Origin: Rhizobium lentis | GTDB taxonomy: Bacteria > Pseudomonadota > Alphaproteobacteria > Rhizobiales > Rhizobiaceae | Assembly (NCBI RefSeq): GCF_014200175.1 | Contig: NZ_JACHBD010000001.1 | Span: 930,001-994,000 of the forward strand | Reading direction: 5' to 3' | DNA: 64,000 nt | Shown here: positions 56,368 to 64,000 of the stretch, piece by piece | Position numbering within the stretch: position 1 is the stretch's first letter | Layout: each line of letters begins with the position of its first letter | Made by a program: the position numbers and the translations under genes | Notes under the pieces: model-generated | What the model was told of the DNA's origin: nothing | What the model saw: only the letters and a program-made list of their open reading frames with translations | Database searches by the model: none

Positions 56368-56856
56368 TCAATCGGCCGGGTCCAGCGCGCAAAGCAGACC
56401 ATCGACGGGAATCGCGGCCAGTCTTTCGCGTTTGATATCGACCCTCCAGGCTTTGACGACGCTCTCCGATCGATAGGAGCCATCCGGCTGTTCCACCATC
56501 CTGCCGAGCGCAAAGACCATGTCCTGAGGAAACAGGCTCGACGAGCAATAGCTCGGTTGCAGAAGTTCGTGACGAGGGCTGGGCTTGACAATCGCCACCT
56601 CATCGATCGTGCTCCAGGCGGGAAGGTTCCCATTTCTGCCGGTCTGGCGCTGCAGCACCAGCGAGAGCTTTGTGCCGCATTTGAGCTCGGCCGCCGAATA
56701 GGCGGGGCCTCCGGCCATTCCGGTCAACGCCGTTCCACTGACTTCCACACAGCCCTTCGCAGCAGGAGGCGTCGATTTTCCCCGCGCCTCGCTGGCATGG
56801 CCGGCGGCCGGGATCAGAGCGAGAAGAGCGGCGATCGCAGGAAAAGACCGTGACAT
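56368..56856 (-). CDS. Secreted protein of unknown function
   Basis: A 162-residue protein with a signal peptide (1-22: MSRSFPAIAALLALIPAAGHAS). Four cysteines remain in the mature part (GCVEVS, LKCGTK, SYCSSS, LLCALD), enough for two disulfides. The body is beta-rich and ends with LAAIPVDGLLCALDPAD. The ATG at 56856 has a purine-rich GGCGGGAA site upstream. I do not recognise the family. It is the last leftward gene to the left of the tfuA cluster, but a gap and another gene separate them. Confidence 0.7.
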   Translation of the reverse strand: MSRSFPAIAALLALIPAAGHASEARGKSTPPAAKGCVEVSGTALTGMAGGPAYSAAELKCGTKLSLVLQRQTGRNGNLPAWSTIDEVAIVKPSPRHELLQPSYCSSSLFPQDMVFALGRMVEQPDGSYRSESVVKAWRVDIKRERLAAIPVDGLLCALDPAD

Positions 56857-57063
56857 GTTTTCCCGCCTCGCGCAAAGCAGCTGAATTTCACGCAGGCCCC
56901 CTCTACCCGGAAGAGAAGACCGTAGCCTTGCTCGGAGATGAGTCAATCCCCTACGGAGCGCGGAAGTCGCGTTGGTTGGTCGTCGACCTCGTCCTTCGAG
57001 GCGCCTACGGAACACCTCGGCATGAGGCAGGAGAGAGGCCGCAGTTGTTCCTGGGAGGCCAGA

Positions 57064-57312
57064 CTAATGTCTCTTTACGCTCACCTGCGGAACCGGGGAG
57101 CTCAATTCAGCCAGATCCCTGGTCAGTTCCTCCCCGACTTCCTGCTTCACCGCCTCAAGGGCAAGATCGAGGCAATTCGACGCGAATTGCAGTTTGGCAT
57201 CCTGAGCGACCTGCCGCGCATAGGCGATCATCCGCGCCAAAGCGAGCAGTTCGTCCAGACCCTCTTCCGCCCTGAGGTCTGCATTTATGTTAGCGGCCGA
57301 TGTCACGCCCAT
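57064..57312 (-). CDS. Small helical protein downstream of tfuA
   Basis: An 82-residue helical protein (MGVTSAANINADLRAEEGLD, then LLALARMIAYARQVAQDAKLQ, ending SVKRH) of unknown function. The start at 57312 was chosen because GGAG lies 8 bases upstream; in-frame ATGs occur at 57318 and 57387. It is on the same strand as tfuA, about 100 bases after its stop, so it could be the last gene of the ycaO-tfuA transcript or an unrelated unit. No precursor-like core or cleavage motif is evident. Confidence 0.5.
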   Translation of the reverse strand: MGVTSAANINADLRAEEGLDELLALARMIAYARQVAQDAKLQFASNCLDLALEAVKQEVGEELTRDLAELSSPVPQVSVKRH

Positions 57313-57414
57313 GCCCATTTCTCCAACGAATTGAAGGAACAATACGCGGGCTGGCGTGGCCAAGCCCGTGAAAAAAGCGTGACACAACTCCCGGTGACGA
57401 TTGCTGCATTCAAT

Positions 57415-58122
57415 TCACAATGCGAGCCGTGTAGGAAATGCAGTCTCGTGCAATTTCCAGGACAAATTGGCATTCACGCGGATATCCGCGGCTGCCTGCA
57501 CTGCTTTCAATAACTCCAGAGCATCGATGCGCTTTTGATCGACGGAATGCGCGACAAGCGCTGTCAATAATCTCGGACGATCCGGCGCGGCTATGCTGGC
57601 GCACTGCTCGACGATCGCCCGCCACGTCCGCCTCTTGAAGAAGACTGCGCTCGCAGCATTTTCAAGCTCCCGGCGCACTCCTCCTGGGAGCAATTCATTG
57701 CTTTCCATGGCATCGAGCGTGGCGCTGACATTGACGAGCGGGATCGTCAACGGCTTGCTGCCCAGCGCGCTCGGCGCGTGCACGAGCGCAACGGCGGCAT
57801 CATCGACCAGCCGGCCCGAGCGGTAGTCTTCGAAAATGCGGCCAATCCCGATCATGCCGAACGGATGGCATTCTGCAGCCCGCAGCGCGCCCATGCTTGC
57901 CGCCCCCAGCACCGTCACACCAAGCGAGAGAGCGCGGAGAATTTCCTTATGCCAGACCGGCGCGGCATATTCGAAGCCGCCGTCGACCAGTCCGATGACA
58001 TTGGCACCCTGTTCCGCCGCAGCCAGAACATCTCCCTGTGTCGCAGGCGGCAGGACGCGTATCGCCTCGCCGGCAAGTGCGGCTGCGTCGGGAAGACTGG
58101 GACCTGCGAAAATGATCTTCAA
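57415..58122 (-). CDS. tfuA: TfuA-like protein (YcaO partner)
   Basis: A 235-residue protein of the TfuA family, named from the R. leguminosarum trifolitoxin locus. The N-terminal domain has the family pattern IIFAGPSLP, DVLAAAEQGANVIGLVDGGFE, VWHKEILRALSLGVTVLGAASMGALRAAEC and MIGIGRIFEDYRSGRLVDDA. TfuA is thought to deliver sulfur to YcaO enzymes during peptide-backbone thioamidation. Its start overlaps the ycaO stop by four bases, which argues for a physical or stoichiometric pairing. Confidence 0.9.
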   Translation of the reverse strand: MKIIFAGPSLPDAAALAGEAIRVLPPATQGDVLAAAEQGANVIGLVDGGFEYAAPVWHKEILRALSLGVTVLGAASMGALRAAECHPFGMIGIGRIFEDYRSGRLVDDAAVALVHAPSALGSKPLTIPLVNVSATLDAMESNELLPGGVRRELENAASAVFFKRRTWRAIVEQCASIAAPDRPRLLTALVAHSVDQKRIDALELLKAVQAAADIRVNANLSWKLHETAFPTRLAL

Positions 58123-59339
58123 AAGCCGATCGCTCTCGCCAGCGCCCTTGTTCCCAACCGCCGAGCACGCTCCCCTTCCGGACTTTCGAGCGCGGGAATA
58201 ACGACCTTGACGACGCTGAAGGGAAGCGTGCCCTCGCTGAGGCGTATGGCAATGACCGAACCGATCCCTTTTGTTCGCAAAGCCTCCAGCACATGCTGCA
58301 ACATCTGCGTGAGATTCCGTGGCCGATGTTGCGGCGTTGGGCCCGGCGATCCGGGAACTGCGTCGAAGGCTCGCCGCATCAGCGGCGGCAAGGATCTAGA
58401 GAAGGTGGCCGGGGAAATATCGTCCCGGGCTCCGCTGATATAGGTAAGCCGCGACTGCACGGCTTCCGTTATCGCCCGAATGGCCGCGCGCACGGGAGAG
58501 GGATGGGCGCCGGTGCCGCCGGTCACCTCGACAAGGCGGATGTCCCTGCCACCGTGGCGATCCCGCGGGTCCGGAACGCAGTCCCCGGGGCCTAGCATGG
58601 CGGTGAAACAGGGAATGGTGATGTCGCTGGTGATATCGAAGAGCCTGAGCGCCAATCCCGACGCGTCGATCTTATCGATCAACCCGTCCAAGGCGCCGTC
58701 CAGGAAACCGCGGGGATCGACGCAGCCGGCATAACGATCCGCTTCCGTGCTGACCTGCCACAGCACATGCGCGTCCCGCTCGATCCGCTCGAGCAAACCG
58801 TGAAAAATCGCCTCCTCCAGGTTGTTTCCCGAGGCCAGGCCGTCCGATGACATCCAGTATCGGGCATCTCGCGTACGGTCGAGCACCACCGCCTCAAAGG
58901 GGATATAAATCGTCCCGCCGGTAAGAATATCGATGCCGGCCACCCAATCCGTCTCCTCGTCCGGCCCGAGGTCGGGTTTATGGATGGCGATCAGGCAGTC
59001 CAGCGTGTCGATCTTGTGCCCCATTGCCCGCAGGCCCGAAGCGCTGCTGCGGAGCCGATCGACGAAAGGTTCGCCGGCAACGGCCCGTTCCAGGGCTTCC
59101 ATGACGGTGGACACTTTGGCATCGACATCGGTCAGGCCCTTCCCCTGAGCGATCACGATGGATCGCGAATTCGGGGTATAGGCGCACCAGACGGGAATCC
59201 CGATATCGTCGAGCCCGGTATGTCGCGCCACCCTGGTCACCCCGAATCTGGTCAACAAGGGCTCGACCCGGGAAAGAGTTTCCCGCGGCGATATGATCCT
59301 GTCGGAATATGTCGACTGGTCCGTCAGATGTCGGCTCAG
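58119..59339 (-). CDS. YcaO-domain ATP-dependent cyclodehydratase/thioamide synthase
   Basis: About 400 residues of YcaO fold. Recognisable blocks are RIISPRETLSRVEPLLTRFG, VTRVARHTGLDDIGIPVWCA, SIVIAQGKGLTDVDAKVSTV and MEALERAVAGE (ATP/Mg site), LASGNNLEEAIFHGLLERIE and ITEAVQSRLTYISGARDD. Homologues activate peptide amides with ATP; with TfuA they make thioamides. The conserved N-terminus begins before any ATG/GTG: the frame opens with CTG at 59339, overlapping the TGA of the small gene upstream, or with TTG at 59504 inside it. The start is therefore uncertain. Ends overlapping tfuA. Confidence 0.88.
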   Translation of the reverse strand: MSRHLTDQSTYSDRIISPRETLSRVEPLLTRFGVTRVARHTGLDDIGIPVWCAYTPNSRSIVIAQGKGLTDVDAKVSTVMEALERAVAGEPFVDRLRSSASGLRAMGHKIDTLDCLIAIHKPDLGPDEETDWVAGIDILTGGTIYIPFEAVVLDRTRDARYWMSSDGLASGNNLEEAIFHGLLERIERDAHVLWQVSTEADRYAGCVDPRGFLDGALDGLIDKIDASGLALRLFDITSDITIPCFTAMLGPGDCVPDPRDRHGGRDIRLVEVTGGTGAHPSPVRAAIRAITEAVQSRLTYISGARDDISPATFSRSLPPLMRRAFDAVPGSPGPTPQHRPRNLTQMLQHVLEALRTKGIGSVIAIRLSEGTLPFSVVKVVIPALESPEGERARRLGTRALARAIGF

Positions 59340-59548
59340 CCGTCGACGTGGCCGGAAAGAGCGACCTGCGCCGACGAAACGGCGACAGCCAGATCGACGC
59401 CCTTCACGAATATTCCGCCGGCTTTGCGCAGACTGCTCGCAGTTGCCAATTCCCCCGTCGGATTGAGCGGCTTGACCGTGCCCGCGTCGAGATCGGCCAG
59501 CCAAAGACCCGCCTCGTCCGGTATTCCTATGATGACAGCTTTCGCCAT
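59336..59548 (-). CDS. 70-residue protein, candidate substrate peptide of the YcaO-TfuA pair
   Basis: A short gene immediately before ycaO, sharing bases at the stop. The protein starts MAKAVIIGIPDEAGLWLADL, continues DAGTVKPLNPTGELATASSL and ends AQVALSGHVDG. GAGGGGCG lies 6 bases upstream of the ATG. It has no cysteines, no double-glycine leader site and no similarity to TfxA or other precursors I know. Its size and position are those of a RiPP precursor or of a small carrier/recognition protein; neither can be decided by eye. The Val/Ala/Ser-rich last 25 residues would be the likely core. Confidence 0.65.
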   Translation of the reverse strand: MAKAVIIGIPDEAGLWLADLDAGTVKPLNPTGELATASSLRKAGGIFVKGVDLAVAVSSAQVALSGHVDG

Positions 59549-59568
59549 GTAACGCCCCTCAGCTATTG

Positions 59569-61413
59569 TTAAAACCCGGCCTTCAACAGGCCCTCCCGAT
59601 ATAGCTCTTTTTGCCAATGCTCCTTGAAGGGAACGATGGCGAGCCACTTCTCGACGTCGAACACCGGGTTGATGCTTTCGGCGCGTTGCCGATGGAAGAG
59701 TGCCCGTTTTCGATCGCCGATCATTGCGCAACTGGCCGCGGCGATACGATGGGCCGGCGCTTTGTCTTTCATCGCCTCGACGTAGGCGATGGCCTCCTCA
59801 TACTGTTCCAGGAAGAAACTGGCTCCCGCCGCACACCACAGATAGGCGTCAGGCGCGATCGGATTGAGCGACATCGCTGTTCTGATCTTGGCGAGCGCGT
59901 CACCGGGCCTGGATGCATGCACGAGCGTGTCGGCATGGCTGTAGATGACATCGGCATAATGCGGGCTGAGCTGTTCCGCCAGGTGAAGGGCTGCGACGCT
60001 GGCATCGACATCGCCGAGATAAAGCCTGGTGACGCCAAGCTCACGATGGCCTGCCGCCGATTCCGGATCCCGCTCGATTGCACGAAGCGCATGCTGTTCC
60101 GCCAAATGCAGCAGCTCGTCATTTCCCTGCGCTCTCACGAGCCACTCGCTGGTGAAGGTTCTTGCCAGCCCGGTAAACGAGGCGGAGAAATCCGACTTGT
60201 ACGACAGCGACTGCTTGAACGCCTTCCTTGCCCGGCGGATATGCGGCAATGTCAGCTTGCTCATCAGGCTCGAACCGACGAGGTAGGCGTGGTAGGCCCC
60301 GGGATCGGCCTCGAAACGTAACCGCTCCTCCTCGTTTTCGGCCAGCTCGCGGGCCACCGACTCGGTCAACTGCTGGGCAATCACCCGCCTGTGGCGCGGC
60401 AATGTAGCGCGCGTCATCGCAAAGCGGTTGGCCCAGATGATCTCGTCCGTGGGAAAATAGATCAGCTGCGCGAACAACCCCTCTTCGGAGAGTCGGGTGT
60501 CCAGAAGATAGGTGATCGAGTGCCTGGCGACCACGGCCGCCTTCTCGGAGTCGCGGCGGATCTGGCCGGCTGTATGCGGCGCGACGATGGAAACGTTTCG
60601 AAGTGCGCACAATTCTATGGTGACGTCTTCGATCAGAGCGTTGGCAAGGGCAAGTCCGGCATCGGCGTGCTTGGCTGTCGGGGGAAGCAACGCCAGGCGC
60701 GGCAGGATCAGCGGCGCCGCCGATATGCGTTCGATGTCGGTCGACTGGCTGCCAGGCTCCGAACGCTTCACCTCCACCCTTGGATGGCCGTCGCCATTTG
60801 CCAATCTCTCGGAAAACGGCGAGCCGCGGGATATCTGGTGCAGCAGCGCCCTCACCTGCTCGTCATTCGGATCCCGCTCGAGGATTTGCAGGGCGGCGCT
60901 CGAAATGATGCGCGCTGCGTCGGGCTTCTGCACCTCGGGCAGCGCCTCCAGCAATGCCTGACGCAATTGCAACGCCTGGGCGTCCCGCTGCGCCCTGATC
61001 CACGCATCTATCGGCTTTGTCGCCGGCTTGATATTTCCTATGAAACCGCGCTGGGTCAATTCGGTGATCGCCTGCAGCCGATCCAGCGGCGCACCGCCGG
61101 CCCGAAAGACATCCAGATCGCTGGAAAGCGCCTGCGTGTTGAGGCGAACCGTCGTGGCGGTGAAATCGAAGGCTATTTCGGCGCGTCCGCCGTCCATCTC
61201 GCGGATGCGAGACAGCATTTTGCGTAGATTGAGCCGCGCCAGTTCCGGCTCGACGTCGCTCCATAGAAACTGTGCCAGCTCATAGCGGCTGAGCTCGTGG
61301 CTCGCCCCGACATAGATATGGGCCATCATCAACAGACCTTTGATCGGATAGCGAACCAACTCGCCATTCGTCTCGGTCAACCGCAGATCGCCAAATGTCT
61401 GCAGATGAAGCAC
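59569..61413 (-). CDS. SARP-like regulator with BTAD, TolB-like and TPR regions
   Basis: A 614-residue regulator. Residues about 1-100 form an OmpR-like winged helix of the SARP kind (LQTFGDLRLTETNGELVRYP, RYELAQFLWSDVEPELARLN with the LR.ML.R helix). Residues 100-200 resemble a bacterial transcriptional activation domain. Residues 235-360 resemble the TolB-type region of adenylate-cyclase-like regulators (RLALLPP, ALIEDVTIELCALRNVSIVA). Residues 380-600 are TPR units (AERDPESAAGHRELGVTRLY and following). SARPs often activate natural-product loci. It lies 20 bases before the 70-residue gene, on the same strand. Confidence 0.82.
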   Translation of the reverse strand: MLHLQTFGDLRLTETNGELVRYPIKGLLMMAHIYVGASHELSRYELAQFLWSDVEPELARLNLRKMLSRIREMDGGRAEIAFDFTATTVRLNTQALSSDLDVFRAGGAPLDRLQAITELTQRGFIGNIKPATKPIDAWIRAQRDAQALQLRQALLEALPEVQKPDAARIISSAALQILERDPNDEQVRALLHQISRGSPFSERLANGDGHPRVEVKRSEPGSQSTDIERISAAPLILPRLALLPPTAKHADAGLALANALIEDVTIELCALRNVSIVAPHTAGQIRRDSEKAAVVARHSITYLLDTRLSEEGLFAQLIYFPTDEIIWANRFAMTRATLPRHRRVIAQQLTESVARELAENEEERLRFEADPGAYHAYLVGSSLMSKLTLPHIRRARKAFKQSLSYKSDFSASFTGLARTFTSEWLVRAQGNDELLHLAEQHALRAIERDPESAAGHRELGVTRLYLGDVDASVAALHLAEQLSPHYADVIYSHADTLVHASRPGDALAKIRTAMSLNPIAPDAYLWCAAGASFFLEQYEEAIAYVEAMKDKAPAHRIAAASCAMIGDRKRALFHRQRAESINPVFDVEKWLAIVPFKEHWQKELYREGLLKAGF

Positions 61414-61422
61414 GATCTATCC

Positions 61423-61848
61423 TCAATTGTGCACGACCGGATCCTGCAACTCGCTGTCGATGTCGGGCAAGCCCTCAACCGCCAGGCTTTTGGCCAGCGC
61501 CACCAGTTTTTGCCTGATATTTGGATCCTCAATGGCGATAAACGCCTTGTTGAGCGCCAGTCCTTCCTTCGACGACAGGAATTTGTTCAACTCGCTCGTC
61601 TGCGCTTCGATCGGCCCGGAACCGCCGTTCTCGAAGAAAAAGCCGACGGGCACGCGAAGAATCTCGGAAATGCGCTGGAGACGGCTGGCGCCGATGCGAT
61701 TCGTCCCCTTTTCGTATTTCTGAATCTGTTGAAAGGTAATGCCCAGAAGTTGAGCCAAACCATGCTGGGTCATCCCGAGCGTCTTTCGCCGAACTCTCAC
61801 GCGGTTGCCAACATAGACGTCGATGGAATTCGGCGATTTGGCCTTCAT
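61423..61848 (-). CDS. XRE-family helix-turn-helix regulator
   Basis: A 141-residue regulator with an N-terminal Cro/C1 helix-turn-helix (about 12-68): VGNRVRVRRKTLGMTQHGLA, QLLGITFQQIQKYEKGTNRIGA (in parts), followed by LQRISEILRVPVGFFFENGG. The C-terminal half is helical. This domain order and length are common in rhizobial XRE regulators. The gene ends 9 bases before the SARP-like gene, so the two are probably cotranscribed and could regulate the YcaO unit. Confidence 0.88.
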   Translation of the reverse strand: MKAKSPNSIDVYVGNRVRVRRKTLGMTQHGLAQLLGITFQQIQKYEKGTNRIGASRLQRISEILRVPVGFFFENGGSGPIEAQTSELNKFLSSKEGLALNKAFIAIEDPNIRQKLVALAKSLAVEGLPDIDSELQDPVVHN

Positions 61849-62073
61849 GTGAATAAGTCTCCCGCTTTATCAGCACGCCCGCTGTATAATGGAGAATTCG
61901 AGCAAGAATGCAACTAAAAGTAAATATTTTGTAAGGATTTTTTTCAGCGCCGCGCACAGTAGAAGCACCTGTGGATTACTGCAGGCGCGTGTCATGACAT
62001 ATATATGAGGAGTAGCTTATCGAGAAAGTCGGAGCGGGGCGGATTGTCGAAATCGGCCCCGCGGCCCTGTCGG
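61849..62073. promoter_or_regulatory. Gap with probable promoter of the regulator-ycaO operon
   Basis: About 225 bases between the XRE start and the methyltransferase stop. Bases 61905-61945 are AT-rich (AACTAAAAGTAAATATTTTG) and are the likely minus-strand promoter region. No hairpin terminator is obvious behind the methyltransferase. Confidence 0.45.
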
Positions 62074-62706
62074 CTAGAGAGGCTTTTCAGCCACGGCGAT
62101 CATCGACTTGGCAAAAGCAGGTATCCTTCCGACATATTCAAAACGAATACTGCGGAAACCGGCATCATGCAGCAGCGTGCTGAGAGTGTTTCTCGACCAG
62201 AATTTGATATGTCCATGATCCTTCAGCGGCATGAAGTGATCATCCATTTTCCCAAGCGCCGCCAGGGCGACGTTCTTCAGATAGCCGTGATAGGGAGTCG
62301 ATACCACGGCGATGCCGCCAGGCTTAACCAGATCATACATCGTCGAGGTGAAGGCCTTGGGATCATAGACATGCTCGACGACCTCCAGGCTGATCACCGC
62401 GTCGAAGGTGCCGTATTCCCCGGAAAGCTCGTCATAAGCCGAACCAACATTCAGCGGCAGCCCGGGGTATTTGACATTGGCTTTGGCGATGCCGTCGCTT
62501 GAAGGATCGACGCCGACGACGCAATATCCCTCTTTCGCAAGAGCTGCGGCCGCCCCGCCCGTGCCGCATCCCAGATCGAAGACATCGGCCTTCGCCGAGC
62601 CGGCAAAATGGCCTTCCAGCACCCCAAGCACAGCCGGCAGGATGTAGGAATGCGCGGTGGTCGGTTTGGCGTGGATATAGGTGGTCGCGTCCAGTTCGAC
62701 GGACAT
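62074..62706 (-). CDS. Class I SAM-dependent methyltransferase (UbiG-like)
   Basis: A 210-residue methyltransferase. SAM motif I is DVFDLGCGTGGAAAALAKEG (about 42-61) and the acidic motif II follows in YCVVGVDPSSDGI. The post-motif block AVISLEVVEHVYDPKAFTS and the FWSRNTLSTLLHDAGF segment are like UbiG and small-molecule O-methyltransferases. GAAGGAG is about 6 bases before the ATG at 62706. Its location upstream of the regulators on the same strand makes it a possible tailoring enzyme of the YcaO locus, but the 225-base gap leaves this open. Confidence 0.85.
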   Translation of the reverse strand: MSVELDATTYIHAKPTTAHSYILPAVLGVLEGHFAGSAKADVFDLGCGTGGAAAALAKEGYCVVGVDPSSDGIAKANVKYPGLPLNVGSAYDELSGEYGTFDAVISLEVVEHVYDPKAFTSTMYDLVKPGGIAVVSTPYHGYLKNVALAALGKMDDHFMPLKDHGHIKFWSRNTLSTLLHDAGFRSIRFEYVGRIPAFAKSMIAVAEKPL

Positions 62707-63038
62707 ATCCTTCTCCTTCTGCAAATTCGCGGCAGACCCTATAGAAGAATACGTCGAAAATTGGGTAATACCCGCCAAAACAAAATGTAGATCAATAATA
62801 TAACCTGTAGTTTTGCAATAAAAAGTTTAACCTTTGCGCGAAGATAAAACAAAGATGGCAGCATCAACAGATGGCAGCACGCACTGAGATTGGACCGGAT
62901 CCCGGCTCTCTAAAATGTCATGAACATTAGCAAGAAAACCGGAAGGGGCCGAGAAGTATAGGAGACTGCGGTGCCCCGTTTTGCCTGTCACGGCCGCGGA
63001 TCATCCGCGATCTTCGCCGCGCCATAGCGGCGGGTGCA
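62707..63038. promoter_or_regulatory. Divergent region before the right-edge gene
   Basis: About 330 bases with promoters for the leftward methyltransferase and the rightward DUF6030-like gene. The left half (62755-62870) is AT-rich. No RNA gene or repeat was noticed. Confidence 0.45.
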
Positions 63039-64000
63039 TTGGAAAGGATCAAGATCGGGGAACCCAATCCGCTTCCGGCAGATGTGAAGCGGGCGCTTCT
63101 TGCCGACGACACGCCCGACGCGGCAGAATGCCGAACAGCAAGCCAAAGATATTTAACGGATGGATGTATACTGCTGAATCTAGACAGCCCAAATGAAACC
63201 CTTCTCGCGTACTCGGAGAAGATAAGCTTGCCCGAGAATCCGTCGCCCGCATATGCGAAACAGCCAGTGGGAAAACCACGGATTCCCGTGGTCTTCTGGT
63301 TGCTGCTGACGATTTCCCTGTCGCTCATCATCGGAACCGTGCTTCTTTCCAACGACATGAAGCACTTGAGGACGATCGATCGCTATTTCGGCCTCGATCT
63401 CTTTTCATATGAGGTCAAGCCGCCGACACCGAAGGCGCTTCCCCGCCCGGCACCACCGGCCGCCGTCAGGTTTCCCCTACTTGCCACCGAACCGCCTATG
63501 GCGCAGACCGCATCAACCTTTCTCCGGACGTGGCGCATCTCAGGAGCGGAAATGTGCGCGGCCCTGCGCCACGCCGGCATCCAAACCAGCGAATGGGCGG
63601 CAGCGAGCTTCAACGCCGATACCTTCGAATGCTTTTTCGAACACAACGGCAAACGTGAAAAGGATCAGCTTCCCAGTTCCATCTTCGTCATCGTTCGCGG
63701 TGACGCCGCCGGCACGATCAACAACATGCGCGTGAAGATCGTCAATCCAGAGACTGACCAATATGGCCAGCTCGACCCGAACATCCTGCGGATTTTCGAG
63801 GTCATGCTGAGCCAACCGCAATGGCTGGATTTTCATGAGGCCCTGAGCGCAATCAAGAATCTGAGGGACATCAAGGAAGACGGCTTCGGCGCCAGCATCA
63901 CCTTCAGCCGCGAGGTGCTCAATCCGGACCGTTACAATTTTACGCTCTCGCTGGATGCGGCGTCCGGACCTCAAAAGAGAACGAGAGATTATTTTTCCGA
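63039..64000 (+). CDS. DUF6030-like membrane-anchored protein (partial, runs off the window)
   Basis: An open plus-strand frame continues to the last base with no stop, giving at least 320 residues. A single membrane segment (VVFWLLLTISLSLIIGTVLL, about 84-103) follows a hydrophilic cytoplasmic part. The outer part reads FLRTWRISGAEMCAALRHAG, then FECFFEHNGKREKDQLPSSI and SIFVIVRGDAAGTINNMRVK, which I associate with the rhizobial DUF6030 family. No ATG exists near the start; TTG 63039 or GTG 63084 are candidates. The 3-prime end is missing only because the window stops. Confidence 0.7.
   Translation, partial: MERIKIGEPNPLPADVKRALLADDTPDAAECRTASQRYLTDGCILLNLDSPNETLLAYSEKISLPENPSPAYAKQPVGKPRIPVVFWLLLTISLSLIIGTVLLSNDMKHLRTIDRYFGLDLFSYEVKPPTPKALPRPAPPAAVRFPLLATEPPMAQTASTFLRTWRISGAEMCAALRHAGIQTSEWAAASFNADTFECFFEHNGKREKDQLPSSIFVIVRGDAAGTINNMRVKIVNPETDQYGQLDPNILRIFEVMLSQPQWLDFHEALSAIKNLRDIKEDGFGASITFSREVLNPDRYNFTLSLDAASGPQKRTRDYFS

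Noticed and set aside
57415..59504. Trifolitoxin production cluster
   Set aside because: TfuA is present but no tfxA precursor, tfxB/C-type dehydrogenase or transport genes are found; only the YcaO-TfuA chemistry is shared.
62981..63196. 71-codon plus-strand frame at the right edge
   Set aside because: It is out of frame with the longer open frame that carries a membrane segment and runs to the window end.

Overview
The window looks like a chromosome or large-replicon segment of a Rhizobium of the R. leguminosarum / R. etli type. Support comes from gene content: a ChvE-GguABC sugar system with a divergent GbpR-type regulator, a 579-residue dehydratase with the layout of the characterised R. 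leguminosarum L-arabinonate dehydratase, an orthologue of the Mesorhizobium loti K+ channel MlotiK1, TfuA (named from R. leguminosarum trifolitoxin), and DUF982, DUF2314 and DUF6030 families common in rhizobia. The core DNA is GC-rich; two stretches (about 26.1-33.7 kb and 54.7-55.8 kb) are visibly more AT-rich.

Layout. 0.1-8 kb: HEAT-type DNA alkylation repair protein, DEAD-box RNA helicase, EamA exporter, and a three-gene unit of circularly permuted ATP-grasp, alpha-E (DUF403) and transglutaminase-like proteins. 7.9-8.6 kb: Phd/VapC-type toxin-antitoxin pair. 8.7-17 kb: a leftward operon chvE-gguA-gguB-gguC-aldehyde dehydrogenase-dehydratase that couples monosaccharide uptake to non-phosphorylative L-arabinose breakdown, with gbpR divergent. 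18.4-20.4 kb: a protein with a J-domain-like HPD motif, a small membrane protein and inositol dehydrogenase. 20.5-21 kb: palindromic repeats. 21-25.9 kb: a ROK repressor divergent from a xylose-type ABC transporter, with a perfect palindrome between them. 26.1-33.1 kb: tRNA-Arg(CCG), then a decayed island closed by a mutated second tRNA-Arg copy; it carries remnants of LigD, SRAP, an SGNH esterase and small proteins, plus intact Crp/Fnr, DUF982, PAP2 phosphatase and cyclic-nucleotide K+ channel genes. 33.2-38.8 kb: transposase remnant, DUF1236, GNAT, DUF882 peptidase, broken DUF2314, GYD protein. 38.9-42.9 kb: a third sugar ABC transporter arranged divergently with an SDR. 42.9-45.1 kb: ampR-ampC.

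45.5-54.6 kb is a compact rightward surface-glycan operon: a UDP-glucuronate decarboxylase-like enzyme, a glycosyltransferase, a 999-residue fusion of glycosyltransferase, NodS-like methyltransferase and NodB-like deacetylase, two more GT2 enzymes and an ABC exporter between them. Most junctions overlap or nearly overlap, so the products probably build and export one modified oligosaccharide.

57-62.8 kb holds the most novel candidate system: a leftward series of SAM methyltransferase, XRE regulator, 614-residue SARP/BTAD-TPR regulator, a 70-residue orphan peptide, a YcaO protein and TfuA. YcaO plus TfuA is the known enzyme pair for peptide-backbone thioamidation, so this may be an uncharacterised thioamidated peptide (RiPP) or protein-modification locus, with the 70-residue protein as possible substrate. 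A DUF6030-like gene runs off the right edge.
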